Of a stretch of 64,000 bases of DNA, positions 36,136-43,152 are shown piece by piece. A program made the translations under genes and the position numbers. Below the pieces are notes generated by a model, which made no database searches, was not told the DNA's origin, and worked only from the letters and a program-made list of their open reading frames with translations. The stretch is from Microbacterium lemovicicum. Lineage in GTDB: Bacteria; Actinomycetota; Actinomycetes; Actinomycetales; Microbacteriaceae. The stretch covers positions 2,666,001 to 2,730,000 of the forward strand of contig NZ_CP031423.1 of the NCBI RefSeq assembly GCF_003991875.1, given 5' to 3'. The stretch's first letter is position 1. Every line of letters begins with the position of its first letter.

Positions 36136-36632
36136 GCTTCACCCATCTGGATGCCGCGGGTCACGCCCGCATGGTCGACGTCACCGAGAAGCAGCCGACG
36201 GTGCGCTCGGCCACCGCGCGCGGCTTCGTCCGCTGCGCGCCCGACATCGTCGCGGCGCTCCGCGACGGCTCCGTCCCCAAGGGCGACGTGCTCGCCGTGG
36301 CGCGCATCGCGGGCATCCAGGGCGCCAAGCAGACCCCCGCGCTCCTGCCGCTGGCGCACGTCATCGGCGTGCACGGCGCGACGGTCGACCTCGTCGTCGA
36401 AGACGCGGGCGTCGCCGTCGAGGCGACGGTGCGCACCGCGGATCGCACCGGCGTCGAGATGGAGGCCCTCACCGCCGTGTCGGTGGCGGCGCTGGCGATC
36501 GTCGACATGGTGAAGGGGCTCGACAAGGCCACGTCGATCGAGGATGTGCGCATCATCGCCAAGACCGGCGGCAAGTCGGGCCCGTGGGTGCGCCCCGGCG
36601 AGAACGTCTCCGCGAGCGGGGAGACGCGCTGA
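36132..36632 (+). CDS. moaC: Cyclic pyranopterin monophosphate synthase
   Basis: 166 aa, typical MoaC length. It converts the MoaA product to cyclic pyranopterin monophosphate. Visible are MVDVTEK near the start, the LLPLAHVIGVHG segment (the family consensus is LCHPL; the His is kept), GVEMEALTAVSVAALAIVDM and DVRIIAKTGGKSG with the catalytic Lys residues. It overlaps moeA (ATGA) and moaD (TGATG). Confidence 0.95.
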   Translation: MSFTHLDAAGHARMVDVTEKQPTVRSATARGFVRCAPDIVAALRDGSVPKGDVLAVARIAGIQGAKQTPALLPLAHVIGVHGATVDLVVEDAGVAVEATVRTADRTGVEMEALTAVSVAALAIVDMVKGLDKATSIEDVRIIAKTGGKSGPWVRPGENVSASGETR

Positions 36633-36865
36633 TGGCGCTCGTCCGCTTCTTCGCCGCCGCGCGGGAGGCCGTCGGCGCCGACGAGCTGATCCGCTCGGAG
36701 AAGACGCTCGGCGAGCTCCGCACGGCCCTCGTGCGCGAACACCCGGCGCTGACCGACATCCTGCCGCGCTGCGCCGTGCTGGTCGCCGGCGAGCGCACGG
36801 GAGACGAGCACCCCCTGGTGCCCGACGACGTCATCGACGTCCTGCCGCCCTTCGCCGGCGGCTGA
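36632..36865 (+). CDS. moaD: Molybdopterin synthase sulfur-carrier subunit
   Basis: 77-aa ubiquitin-like protein (MALVRFFAAAREAVGADE) ending in the required Gly-Gly (PPFAGG), the residue that is adenylated and thiocarboxylated. The ATG at 36632 shares its A with the moaC stop (TGATG). A longer in-frame version starting upstream inside moaC is not needed. The partner MoaE is encoded convergently 53 nt away. Confidence 0.93.
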   Translation: MALVRFFAAAREAVGADELIRSEKTLGELRTALVREHPALTDILPRCAVLVAGERTGDEHPLVPDDVIDVLPPFAGG

Positions 36866-36918
36866 GCCCGGGCGCCGGAACCGGCACATCGAGCCGACCG
36901 GCGGTCAGGCGACGGCGA

Positions 36919-37350
36919 TCAGCCGCCGATGCCCTTCCATGCCGTGGTGCCGTCGGCCTCGATCTGACGCTTCCACACGGGCAGCGCGAGCTTGATCTGC
37001 TCGATCACCTCCCGGCACACCTCGAACGCCTCGGCGCGATGGGGCGAGGCGACGGCGATGACGACCGCCGCGTCGCCGACGGCCAGCCGGCCGATGCGGT
37101 GGCTGACGGCGACGGAGGCCGCCGTGCCCGCCGACGCCTTCTCCGCGATGGCGTGCAGCGCGGTCTCGGCGTCGGGGTGCGCGGAGTACTCCAGCGCGAC
37201 GACGGCACCCGCGGCATCCGGATCGTGGTCACGCACCCGGCCGACGAAGGTCGTCACCGCTCCCGAGCTCGCGTCGTCGACGGCGTCGAGGTGCTCGTCG
37301 AGGACGAGGGCCACGTCGCTGATCCTGGCCAGCCGCACGCCGCCGGACAT
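36919..37350 (-). CDS. moaE: Molybdopterin synthase catalytic subunit
   Basis: 143 aa. Features include the GAVTTFVGRVRDHD strand, an LEYSAHPDAE motif near 55-64, HRIGRLAVGDAAVVIAVASPHR with active-site Arg/His, and PVWKRQ near the end with the catalytic Lys. MoaE holds cyclic pyranopterin monophosphate while MoaD supplies two sulfurs. It is transcribed against moaD, so the two subunits are not on the same mRNA. Confidence 0.94.
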   Translation of the reverse strand: MSGGVRLARISDVALVLDEHLDAVDDASSGAVTTFVGRVRDHDPDAAGAVVALEYSAHPDAETALHAIAEKASAGTAASVAVSHRIGRLAVGDAAVVIAVASPHRAEAFEVCREVIEQIKLALPVWKRQIEADGTTAWKGIGG

Positions 37351-37505
37351 CAGCGCGCCCTTCCGGGAGCGGGGGCGGACGGCCTGGAGGCGGTGCGGGT
37401 CGGCATGCGATCAGCCTAGGTCGACTGCGGACGGACGTGGGGCAGGGTGCGCCCCGCTCACAACCCCCTTCCCGCTCCCGAGCGGTGCGGGCCAGTGTGA
37501 GGGGC

Positions 37506-37622
37506 ATGAGTGCAGATGAGCCCGACGCGCGTTCGGGCATGCGGCTGATGTTCTGGGCCTGGATGACGCTGATCGTCGGCGGACTGACGATCATGATCGT
37601 GCTGCCCCTGGCGGGGCGCTGA
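37506..37622 (+). CDS. 38-residue single-helix membrane peptide
   Basis: MSADEPDARSGMR is followed by one hydrophobic helix (FWAWMTLIVGGLTIMIVLPL) and a basic end. GAGGGG precedes the ATG. It stops 1 nt before the DUF6766 start, so it is translated in the same operon. Its small size makes it easy to miss. Likely a membrane partner of the DUF6766 protein; no family recognised. Confidence 0.6.
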   Translation: MSADEPDARSGMRLMFWAWMTLIVGGLTIMIVLPLAGR

Positions 37623-37623
37623 G

Positions 37624-38301
37624 ATGCGACGGTTCTTCCGCGACAACGGTCTGAGCGTCGCGTTCCTGGCCATCTTCGTCGCCGCGCTCGTCGGGCAGTC
37701 CTTCGCCGGATTCGCCTACATGAACGAGGATCTCGCGCAGCACGGACTGCCCGCCGTGGGTTATCTCGACTTCGTGACCTCGTCGGACTTCCTTGTCGAC
37801 GTCGCGGAGAACTGGCAGTCGGAGTTCCTGCAGTTCTTTCTGTTCATCTTCGCGACGATCTGGCTCATCCAACGGGGGTCTCCCGAATCGAAGATCCCCG
37901 GCGACGCCGGCCTCGGCTCCGATGAGGACCAGATGGTCGGCGAGCACGCGCGGGCCGACTCGCCGTCGTGGGCGCGCGTCGGCGGCGCGCGCCGGTGGCT
38001 GTACTCGAACTCGCTGCTGCTGGTGATGGGCGCGGTGTTCGTGCTGTCGTGGTTCGCGCAGTCGCTGGCGGGCACCGTCGTCGCGAGCGACGAGAACGCC
38101 GAGCACGGCCTGCCGCCGCTGACCTGGCTCGACTACGTCATGTCTGCGGACTTCTGGAACCGCACGCTGCAGAACTGGCAGTCGGAGTTCCTCGCCGTCG
38201 GCGCCATGGTCGCCTTCTCGATCTACCTCCGCCAGCGCGGATCGAGCGAGTCGAAGCCCGTCGGGCTGCCGCACCACACGAGCTCCGTCGAGTCCGACTG
38301 A
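37624..38301 (+). CDS. DUF6766 membrane protein with internal duplication
   Basis: 225 aa, about four membrane helices in two repeated halves. Each half carries a helix, an (E/Q)HGLP...LD(F/Y)V motif, an NWQSEFL motif, a second helix and a QRGS.ESK ending (residues about 10-100 and 120-215). The family is common in bacteria but has no known function. The conserved soluble loop after the first helix of each half probably faces outward. A 38-aa membrane peptide is encoded directly upstream. Confidence 0.85.
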   Translation: MRRFFRDNGLSVAFLAIFVAALVGQSFAGFAYMNEDLAQHGLPAVGYLDFVTSSDFLVDVAENWQSEFLQFFLFIFATIWLIQRGSPESKIPGDAGLGSDEDQMVGEHARADSPSWARVGGARRWLYSNSLLLVMGAVFVLSWFAQSLAGTVVASDENAEHGLPPLTWLDYVMSADFWNRTLQNWQSEFLAVGAMVAFSIYLRQRGSSESKPVGLPHHTSSVESD

Positions 38302-38316
38302 CGACAGGATGCTGCG

Positions 38317-38337
38317 GCGCCGCCGCACCGGCGGCGC
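38317..38337. terminator. Hairpin between DUF6766 and mogA genes
   Basis: GCGCCGCCG (38317-38325) and CGGCGGCGC (38329-38337) form a 9-bp stem between convergent genes. It is followed by a 14-bp tandem duplication (ggacggcgggagcc) at about 38344-38371 that abuts the mogA stop. Confidence 0.5.
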
Positions 38338-38374
38338 TCAGATCGGACGGCGGGAGCCGGACGGCGGGAGCCGG

Positions 38375-38896
38375 TCAGTGGTCGCCGCCGCCGAGCTGCG
38401 CGACGATGTGCGCGGCCACGGAGAGGACGATCGGCATCCCCGTCCCGACCGCGTTCGGCGAACCGGGGAGGTTGACGACGAGCGCGCCCGAATGCTCACC
38501 GGTCGGGTCGACGACACCGACCAGCCCGCGCGCGAGCATGCCGGTGGGCTTGACCGCGGCATCCGCTCGACGCAGCTCCTCGGCGATCCCGGGCACCTCG
38601 CGGTCGATCACGCCCCGCGTGCCCTCCGGCGTCTGGTCACGGGGCGAGACGCCCGTGCCTCCGGTGGTGACGACGAGGCGCGCGCCTTCGGCCAGCGCCT
38701 CCCGCACGGCCGCCTCGACGCTGTCGGCTCCGTCGGGCACGACCCTGGCTGAGGCGCACGTCCACCCGGCGGCGGTCAGGGCCGCGACGGCGATCGGACC
38801 GCTGCCGTCGGAGCGCTCTCCGGCCGCGGTGCGGTCGGAGACGGTGATGACGGTGGCCGTGAGGTTCGCCGGCGGGATCTCGTGATGATGCGACAT
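38375..38896 (-). CDS. MogA/MoaB-family molybdenum cofactor protein
   Basis: 173 aa. It has the MoCF-binding fold signature: VITVSDRTAAGERSDGSGP at the start, VTTGGTGVSPRDQTPEGT near 77-95, and NLPGSPNAVGTGM near 143-155. It adenylates molybdopterin before MoeA inserts the metal. The actinobacterial version is closer to MoaB/MogA than to plant Cnx1G; I leave the symbol open. TAGGGT lies 6 nt before the ATG (leaderless). A His-rich start (SHHHE) may bind metal. Confidence 0.9.
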   Translation of the reverse strand: MSHHHEIPPANLTATVITVSDRTAAGERSDGSGPIAVAALTAAGWTCASARVVPDGADSVEAAVREALAEGARLVVTTGGTGVSPRDQTPEGTRGVIDREVPGIAEELRRADAAVKPTGMLARGLVGVVDPTGEHSGALVVNLPGSPNAVGTGMPIVLSVAAHIVAQLGGGDH

Positions 38897-38902
38897 GGCT
38901 TC

Positions 38903-38908
38903 ACCCTA
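38903..38908 (-). promoter_or_regulatory. -10 box of the mogA-type gene (leaderless)
   Basis: On the minus strand TAGGGT is followed by 6 nt and the ATG. Confidence 0.5.
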
Positions 38909-38952
38909 GGCCCGGGCGCTCGGCTGCCTCGGAGCGCGAGCATGATGGAGTC

Positions 38953-39390
38953 ATGCCTGCCGAGCACCGCCCCGGACTGCGCGTGACGCCCGGGGTCGTG
39001 ATCCCCGAGGCGGAGCTCGCATGGCGCTTCTCGCGCTCGTCCGGACCGGGCGGGCAGGGCGTGAACACGGCGGACTCGCGCGTGGAGCTGGTGTGGGATG
39101 CCGCGCGGTCGGCCGCACTGTCCACGGTGCAGCGCGAGCGGGTGCTCGAGAGGCTGAGCGGACGCCTCGTCGACGGAGTGCTCACGATCGCGGCATCCGA
39201 GACCCGCGCGCAGCTGCGCAACCGGGAGGCGGCGCGTGCCCGGCTGGTCGGACTCGTCGCCGAGGCCCTGCGGCCTCCCGCTCCCCCGCGCCGCGCGACG
39301 AAGCCGACGCGCGGGTCGAAGGAGCGGCGCCTGACGTCGAAGAAGCAGCGCACCGATGTCAAGCGCCTGCGGCGCCCGCCGACCGACTGA
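38953..39390 (+). CDS. arfB: Peptidyl-tRNA hydrolase ArfB (ribosome rescue)
   Basis: 145 aa. It has the class I release factor GGQ motif (RSSGPGGQGVN, near 28-38), which hydrolyses peptidyl-tRNA on stalled ribosomes. A basic C-terminal tail (RATKPTRGSKERRLTSKKQRT begins the region) enters the empty mRNA channel. This layout is that of YaeJ/ArfB, not RF1/RF2, which would be three times longer. CATGAT stands 6 nt before the ATG and no ribosome-binding site is seen. Confidence 0.93.
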   Translation: MPAEHRPGLRVTPGVVIPEAELAWRFSRSSGPGGQGVNTADSRVELVWDAARSAALSTVQRERVLERLSGRLVDGVLTIAASETRAQLRNREAARARLVGLVAEALRPPAPPRRATKPTRGSKERRLTSKKQRTDVKRLRRPPTD

Positions 39391-39396
39391 GGTCGA

Positions 39397-39801
39397 TCAG
39401 ATGCGCGAGCGATCCCAGCGGTCGCCCGAGTAGCTGATGATGAAGTAGCCGATGAGCGACAGCAGCCACAGCAGGAAGATCGAGAACACCGCGCCGTGCC
39501 CGAACGCCCGGCCGAGTCGCAGGGCGACGATGACGGCGAAGACGACGTTGACGATCGGCACGAGGAGGAGCAGTCCCCACCAGGCCGACAGGCCGGCGGC
39601 GCGAACGATGAAGAACGCCGCGACGAAGGGGATGAGCGCGACCCATCCGGGCTGTCCCGCCTTCTTCAGGAACGGCCAGACGGCGGCGACGAAGAGGATG
39701 TAGCCGATGAGGCCACCGAAGAAGGAACCCGTCGTGGCGCCTGAATTGTCGGCGTTCTGAACGGAGGCGAGGAGCGGCAGGGCGAGGGCGACGGTGTGCA
39801 T
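39397..39801 (-). CDS. DUF5684-type membrane protein
   Basis: 134 aa with four hydrophobic helices. The central motif (FLKKAGQPGWVALIPFVAAF ... WWGLLLLVPIVNVVFAVIVA) is that of DUF5684, often found at the N-terminus of signal peptidase-like or stand-alone membrane proteins. There are no catalytic residues visible. TAGACT lies 6 nt before the ATG (leaderless). It converges on arfB with a 6-nt gap. Confidence 0.82.
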   Translation of the reverse strand: MHTVALALPLLASVQNADNSGATTGSFFGGLIGYILFVAAVWPFLKKAGQPGWVALIPFVAAFFIVRAAGLSAWWGLLLLVPIVNVVFAVIVALRLGRAFGHGAVFSIFLLWLLSLIGYFIISYSGDRWDRSRI

Positions 39802-39807
39802 GCCGCG

Positions 39808-39813
39808 AGTCTA
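39808..39813 (-). promoter_or_regulatory. -10 box of the DUF5684 gene (leaderless)
   Basis: TAGACT on the minus strand is followed by 6 nt and the ATG. Confidence 0.6.
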
Positions 39814-39914
39814 GGGGCGGCGTCGCACCGCTGACACGGGACCCAGGTCCACGTGTCGCCGGGCGTCGGATGCCGTGACGCCACCATGCCGGCCCGGTCC
39901 GCGGGCGCCCCCTG

Positions 39915-40856
39915 TCAGCCGATGAGCGCGACCCCGAAGCCGGCGACGACCGCTCGGACCTCGTCGAGGTAGCGCTGCGCCTGCTCCGTGAGGGGGATGG
40001 CGGCGTGGCCGATCCATCCGATCTCGATGCGCTCGTCGACGTCGAGCGGCACCGCCACGATCTCGGGGTCGAGGTCGTCGCTGATGATGCCCGTCGAGAT
40101 CGTGTAGCCGTCGAGGCCGATCATGAGGTTGAAGATCGTCGCGCGATCGGAGACGCGGATCTCCTGCCTGCTCGAGAGCGTCGAGAGGATCTCCTCGGCG
40201 AAGTAGAAGGAGTTGTTCGCCCCCTGGTCGAAGGTGAGGCGCGGCAGGCCGGCCAGATCGTCCAGTGTCGCTCGCTTCCGCGAGGCCAGCGCGTTGCGGC
40301 GGGAGACGAAGATGTGCGGCTCTGCGACGAACAGGGGGTGGAAGGCGAGGCCCGAGTCGCGGAGGAGCTTGTCGATGACGTTCCTGTTGAAGTCGTTGCG
40401 ATAAAGGATGCCCAGCTCGCTGCGCAGGGTGCGGACGTCCTCGATGATGTCCCACGTGCGGGTCTCCCGTAGCGAGAACTCGTAGTCGGCCGTCTCGGTG
40501 CCCTTGACCATGCGCACGAACGCGTCGACCGCGAACGAGTAGTGCTGCGTCGACACCCCGAGCAGCCGTCGCGAGGGCGGCCGGCCGAGGTAGCGCTGCT
40601 CGAGGAGAGCGACCTGCTCGACCACCTGCCGGGCGTAGCCGAGGAACTCCACGCCCTCGGCGGTGAGGGTGACACCGCGCGCCGATCGGAGGAGCAGAGC
40701 GCGCCCGACCCGGTTCTCGAGGTCTTTCATCGCCGCGGACATGGTCGGCTGTGCGATGAAGAGCAGGTCGGCGGCCGCCGTGATGGAGCCCTCGGCGGCG
40801 ACCTCGATGAACGACTGGAGTTGCTGGAGGGTGATACCGCTCGTCCGACGCACCAT
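39915..40856 (-). CDS. LysR-family transcriptional regulator
   Basis: 313 aa. The N-terminal winged HTH (about 8-65: LQQLQSFIEVAAEGSITAAA) is followed by a LysR substrate-binding domain. It is divergent from the mesX-mesD operon with 118 bp between starts, the classic arrangement of a LysR activator and its target, as MetR is to metE. It may sense homocysteine, methionine or oxidative state; this is inferred. TAGCAT lies 6 nt before the ATG (leaderless). Confidence 0.92.
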   Translation of the reverse strand: MVRRTSGITLQQLQSFIEVAAEGSITAAADLLFIAQPTMSAAMKDLENRVGRALLLRSARGVTLTAEGVEFLGYARQVVEQVALLEQRYLGRPPSRRLLGVSTQHYSFAVDAFVRMVKGTETADYEFSLRETRTWDIIEDVRTLRSELGILYRNDFNRNVIDKLLRDSGLAFHPLFVAEPHIFVSRRNALASRKRATLDDLAGLPRLTFDQGANNSFYFAEEILSTLSSRQEIRVSDRATIFNLMIGLDGYTISTGIISDDLDPEIVAVPLDVDERIEIGWIGHAAIPLTEQAQRYLDEVRAVVAGFGVALIG

Positions 40857-40861
40857 AGGCA

Positions 40862-40881
40862 GATGCTATGGCATCGGATAG
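40862..40881. promoter_or_regulatory. Overlapping dyads in the LysR-mesX intergenic region
   Basis: GATGC-tatg-GCATC (40862-40875) and CTAT-8 nt-ATAG (40866-40881) overlap each other and the LysR -10 box (40863-40868 on the minus strand). This is where a LysR protein would bind to repress its own gene and activate mesX. Confidence 0.45.
40863..40868 (-). promoter_or_regulatory. -10 box of the LysR gene (leaderless)
   Basis: TAGCAT on the minus strand is followed by 6 nt and the ATG at 40856. It overlaps the dyads described at 40862-40881. Confidence 0.55.
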
Positions 40882-40939
40882 CGAGGGCGAATTACCCGAT
40901 GACTCGGCGCGGCCCGCACGATGGGGAGACCATCTCGCC

Positions 40940-40971
40940 GGGCCTTCGGGGCCTCTGCATCCGGAAGGCCC
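40940..40971 (+). promoter_or_regulatory. Hairpin that can mask the mesX ribosome-binding site
   Basis: GGGCCTTC (40940-40947) can pair perfectly with GAAGGCCC (40964-40971). The second arm contains most of the GGAAGG ribosome-binding site (40963-40968), 6 nt before the mesX ATG. A competing small stem, GGCC (40941-40944) with GGCC (40950-40953) and a TTCGG loop, would use the first arm and free the site. The two structures exclude each other, which suggests translational control. Confidence 0.45.
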
Positions 40972-40974
40972 ACC

Positions 40975-41964
40975 ATGGTGACCGACGTCACGTTCCGCAT
41001 CACCACCACGCGCTTCGACGAGGACTACACGCCGTCCTCGAGCTCGCGCGCGACGACGAACTTCGCGAACCTTGCCCGCGGGGAGGGCCGACGTCAGAAC
41101 CTCCGCAACGCCCTCACGATGATCGACCACCGCTTCAACGAGCTCGCCGTCGACCCGGCCCGGGACCGGTACCGCGTCGAGCTCGACATCGTCTCGGTCG
41201 CCCTGCGCTTCGGGACCGACGGCGAGGGCGACGAGGAGTTCCCCGCCGTGGAGATGCTCGAGATCACCGTCGTCGACCGGCGGACGGGCGAGCGGCGCCC
41301 GGGCATCGTCGGCAACAACTTCTCGTCGTACCTGCGCGACTACGACTTCAGCATCCGCCTTCCGGCGTCCGCCGCCGCCGCGGGCCATCCTGTCGTCCCC
41401 GACGACTTCGGCGATCTGCACGGCCGGCTGTTCCAGCACTTCCTCGACTCCGACGCCTACCGCGAGCTCTTCGCACTGCCGCCCGTGATCTGCATCAGCG
41501 TGTCGACGAGCAGGACCTACCACCGCACCGGGTTCGTCCATCCCGTGCTGGGCGCCGAGTACGCGCAGGACTCGTTCTCGCTCACCGACGACTACTTCGG
41601 AAAGATGGGCCTGCGGGTGCGCTACTTCATGCCGCGCGGAAGCGCCGCGCCCCTCGCCTTCTACTTCCGCGGCGACCTGCTCGTCGACTACACCGATCTG
41701 CAGCTCATCGGCACGATCGCGACCATGGAGACCTTCCAGAAGATCTACCGACCGGAGATCTACAACGCCCTCTCCCCCGCCGGCGACATCTACCGGCCGA
41801 CTCTCGATCATGCCGACTTCGCCCGGACGCAGGTCGACTACGACCGCGAGGAGCGGAGTCAGCTCGCCGTCATCCAGGGGCGGTACGCCGAGCAGCACTT
41901 CGTGAATCCCCATCGGGCCACGCTCGACCAGTGGGCTCGCGACGTCGTGGCTGTCGTCCGATGA
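40975..41964 (+). CDS. mesX: MesX (DUF1852), partner of the core methionine synthase MesD
   Basis: 329 aa, a full-length DUF1852 protein. Strongly conserved blocks are visible: TTNFANLARGE near 25, EGIVGNNFSS-like GIVGNNFSSYLRDYDFS near 110-126, DFGDLHGKLFQHFL-like DFGDLHGRLFQHFL near 140-155, MGLRVRYFMPRGS near 211-223 and YDREERSQLA near 287-296. DUF1852 was shown genetically to be needed, with oxygen, for methionine synthesis by MesD in bacteria that use this route. Its chemical role is unknown; it may generate or deliver the methyl group. Its stop overlaps the mesD start (ATGA). No transmembrane or signal segment is seen. Confidence 0.93.
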   Translation: MVTDVTFRITTTRFDEDYTPSSSSRATTNFANLARGEGRRQNLRNALTMIDHRFNELAVDPARDRYRVELDIVSVALRFGTDGEGDEEFPAVEMLEITVVDRRTGERRPGIVGNNFSSYLRDYDFSIRLPASAAAAGHPVVPDDFGDLHGRLFQHFLDSDAYRELFALPPVICISVSTSRTYHRTGFVHPVLGAEYAQDSFSLTDDYFGKMGLRVRYFMPRGSAAPLAFYFRGDLLVDYTDLQLIGTIATMETFQKIYRPEIYNALSPAGDIYRPTLDHADFARTQVDYDREERSQLAVIQGRYAEQHFVNPHRATLDQWARDVVAVVR

Positions 41965-43043
41965 GCGTCGCCCCGACCCGCGGCGGGCCTGCGCTGCTCC
42001 CCACCTCGATCGTCGGCAGCCTGCCCAAGCCGGCGTGGCTCGCGCAGCCCGAGGTGCTGTGGTCGCCGTGGAAGCTCGAAGGCGCCGTGCTGGACGAGGG
42101 ACGGCAGGACGCGCTGCGCGTCGCCGTCCAAGAGCAGCAGCGACGCGGCATCGACATCATCAGCGATGGGGAGCAGACCCGCCAGCACTTCGTCACGACG
42201 TTCATCGAGAACCTCGACGGCGTCGACTTCGAGCAGCGCGAGACGGTGCGCATCCGCGATCGCTACGACGCCAGCGTCCCGACCGTCGTGGGCGCCGTCA
42301 GCCGGAAGCAGCCCGTCTTCGTGAAGGATGCCGCCTTCCTCCGTCAGCAGACCGATCGGCCGATCAAGTGGGCGCTGCCCGGGCCGATGACCATGATCGA
42401 CACGCTGTACGACCGGTACTACGGAAGCCGCGAGAAGCTGGCCTGGGAGTTCGCGACCATCCTCAACCAGGAGGCGAAGGAGCTCGAGGCTGCGGGGGTC
42501 GACATCATCCAGTTCGACGAGCCCGCATTCAACGTCTTCTTCGACGAGGTGAAGGACTGGGGCGTCGCGGCCTTGGAGCGCGCGGCCGAGGGCCTGCGCG
42601 CCGAGACCGCGGTGCACATCTGCTACGGCTACGGCATCAAGGTGAACACCGACTGGAAGGCGACACTCGGCTCGGAGTGGCGGCAGTACGAGGAGACGTT
42701 CCCGCTCCTCCAGGGCTCCACCATCGACATCGTCTCCCTCGAGAGCCACAACTCGCGGGTGCCGATGGATCTGATCGAGCTCATCCGCGGCAAGAAGGTG
42801 ATGCTCGGCGCCGTCGACGTGGCGAGCGACGACGTCGAGACGCCGGAGGAGGTGGCGCGCACGCTGCGGCGCGCCCTGGAGTTCGTGGATGCCGACAAGC
42901 TCATCCCGAGCTCGAACTGCGGCATGGCGCCGCTGCCGCGCGACGTGGCGTTCGCCAAGCTGAGCGCGCTGTCGGCCGGCGCCGAACTCCTGCGCGCCGA
43001 GCTCGCCGGCGGAGCCGACGCACGCCTGCCCGGGGCGGCCTGA
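41961..43043 (+). CDS. mesD: Core methionine synthase MesD (MetE C-terminal-like)
   Basis: 360 aa, about half the size of MetE because it lacks the N-terminal folate-binding half. The zinc ligands of cobalamin-independent methionine synthase are all present: His219 and Cys221 (HICYG), Glu261 (SLESHNS) and Cys320 (SSNCGM). The start has the homocysteine-site motif TSIVGSLPKP, and DEPAF is near 186-190. It transfers a methyl group to homocysteine zinc-thiolate. The MesD family does not need methyl-folate or cobalamin but does need MesX and oxygen; the donor is unknown. The ATG overlaps the mesX stop, so the proteins are made in step. Confidence 0.93.
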   Translation: MSVAPTRGGPALLPTSIVGSLPKPAWLAQPEVLWSPWKLEGAVLDEGRQDALRVAVQEQQRRGIDIISDGEQTRQHFVTTFIENLDGVDFEQRETVRIRDRYDASVPTVVGAVSRKQPVFVKDAAFLRQQTDRPIKWALPGPMTMIDTLYDRYYGSREKLAWEFATILNQEAKELEAAGVDIIQFDEPAFNVFFDEVKDWGVAALERAAEGLRAETAVHICYGYGIKVNTDWKATLGSEWRQYEETFPLLQGSTIDIVSLESHNSRVPMDLIELIRGKKVMLGAVDVASDDVETPEEVARTLRRALEFVDADKLIPSSNCGMAPLPRDVAFAKLSALSAGAELLRAELAGGADARLPGAA

Positions 43044-43152
43044 CGGCGCGGTGACACGCGGCGTCCATGATCAGCGCTGCTGCCGCGTCTCCTGCGCGTC
43101 GTCGTCAGCCGCTGGACGCCCCGGACCTTCCGCCACCCGTCGTGACCTTCGG

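Noticed and set aside
40542..41960. Extension of the methionine synthase frame upstream
   Set aside because: It would run through mesX and the LysR gene; the ATG at 41961 overlaps the mesX stop and starts the conserved TSIVGSLPKP region.
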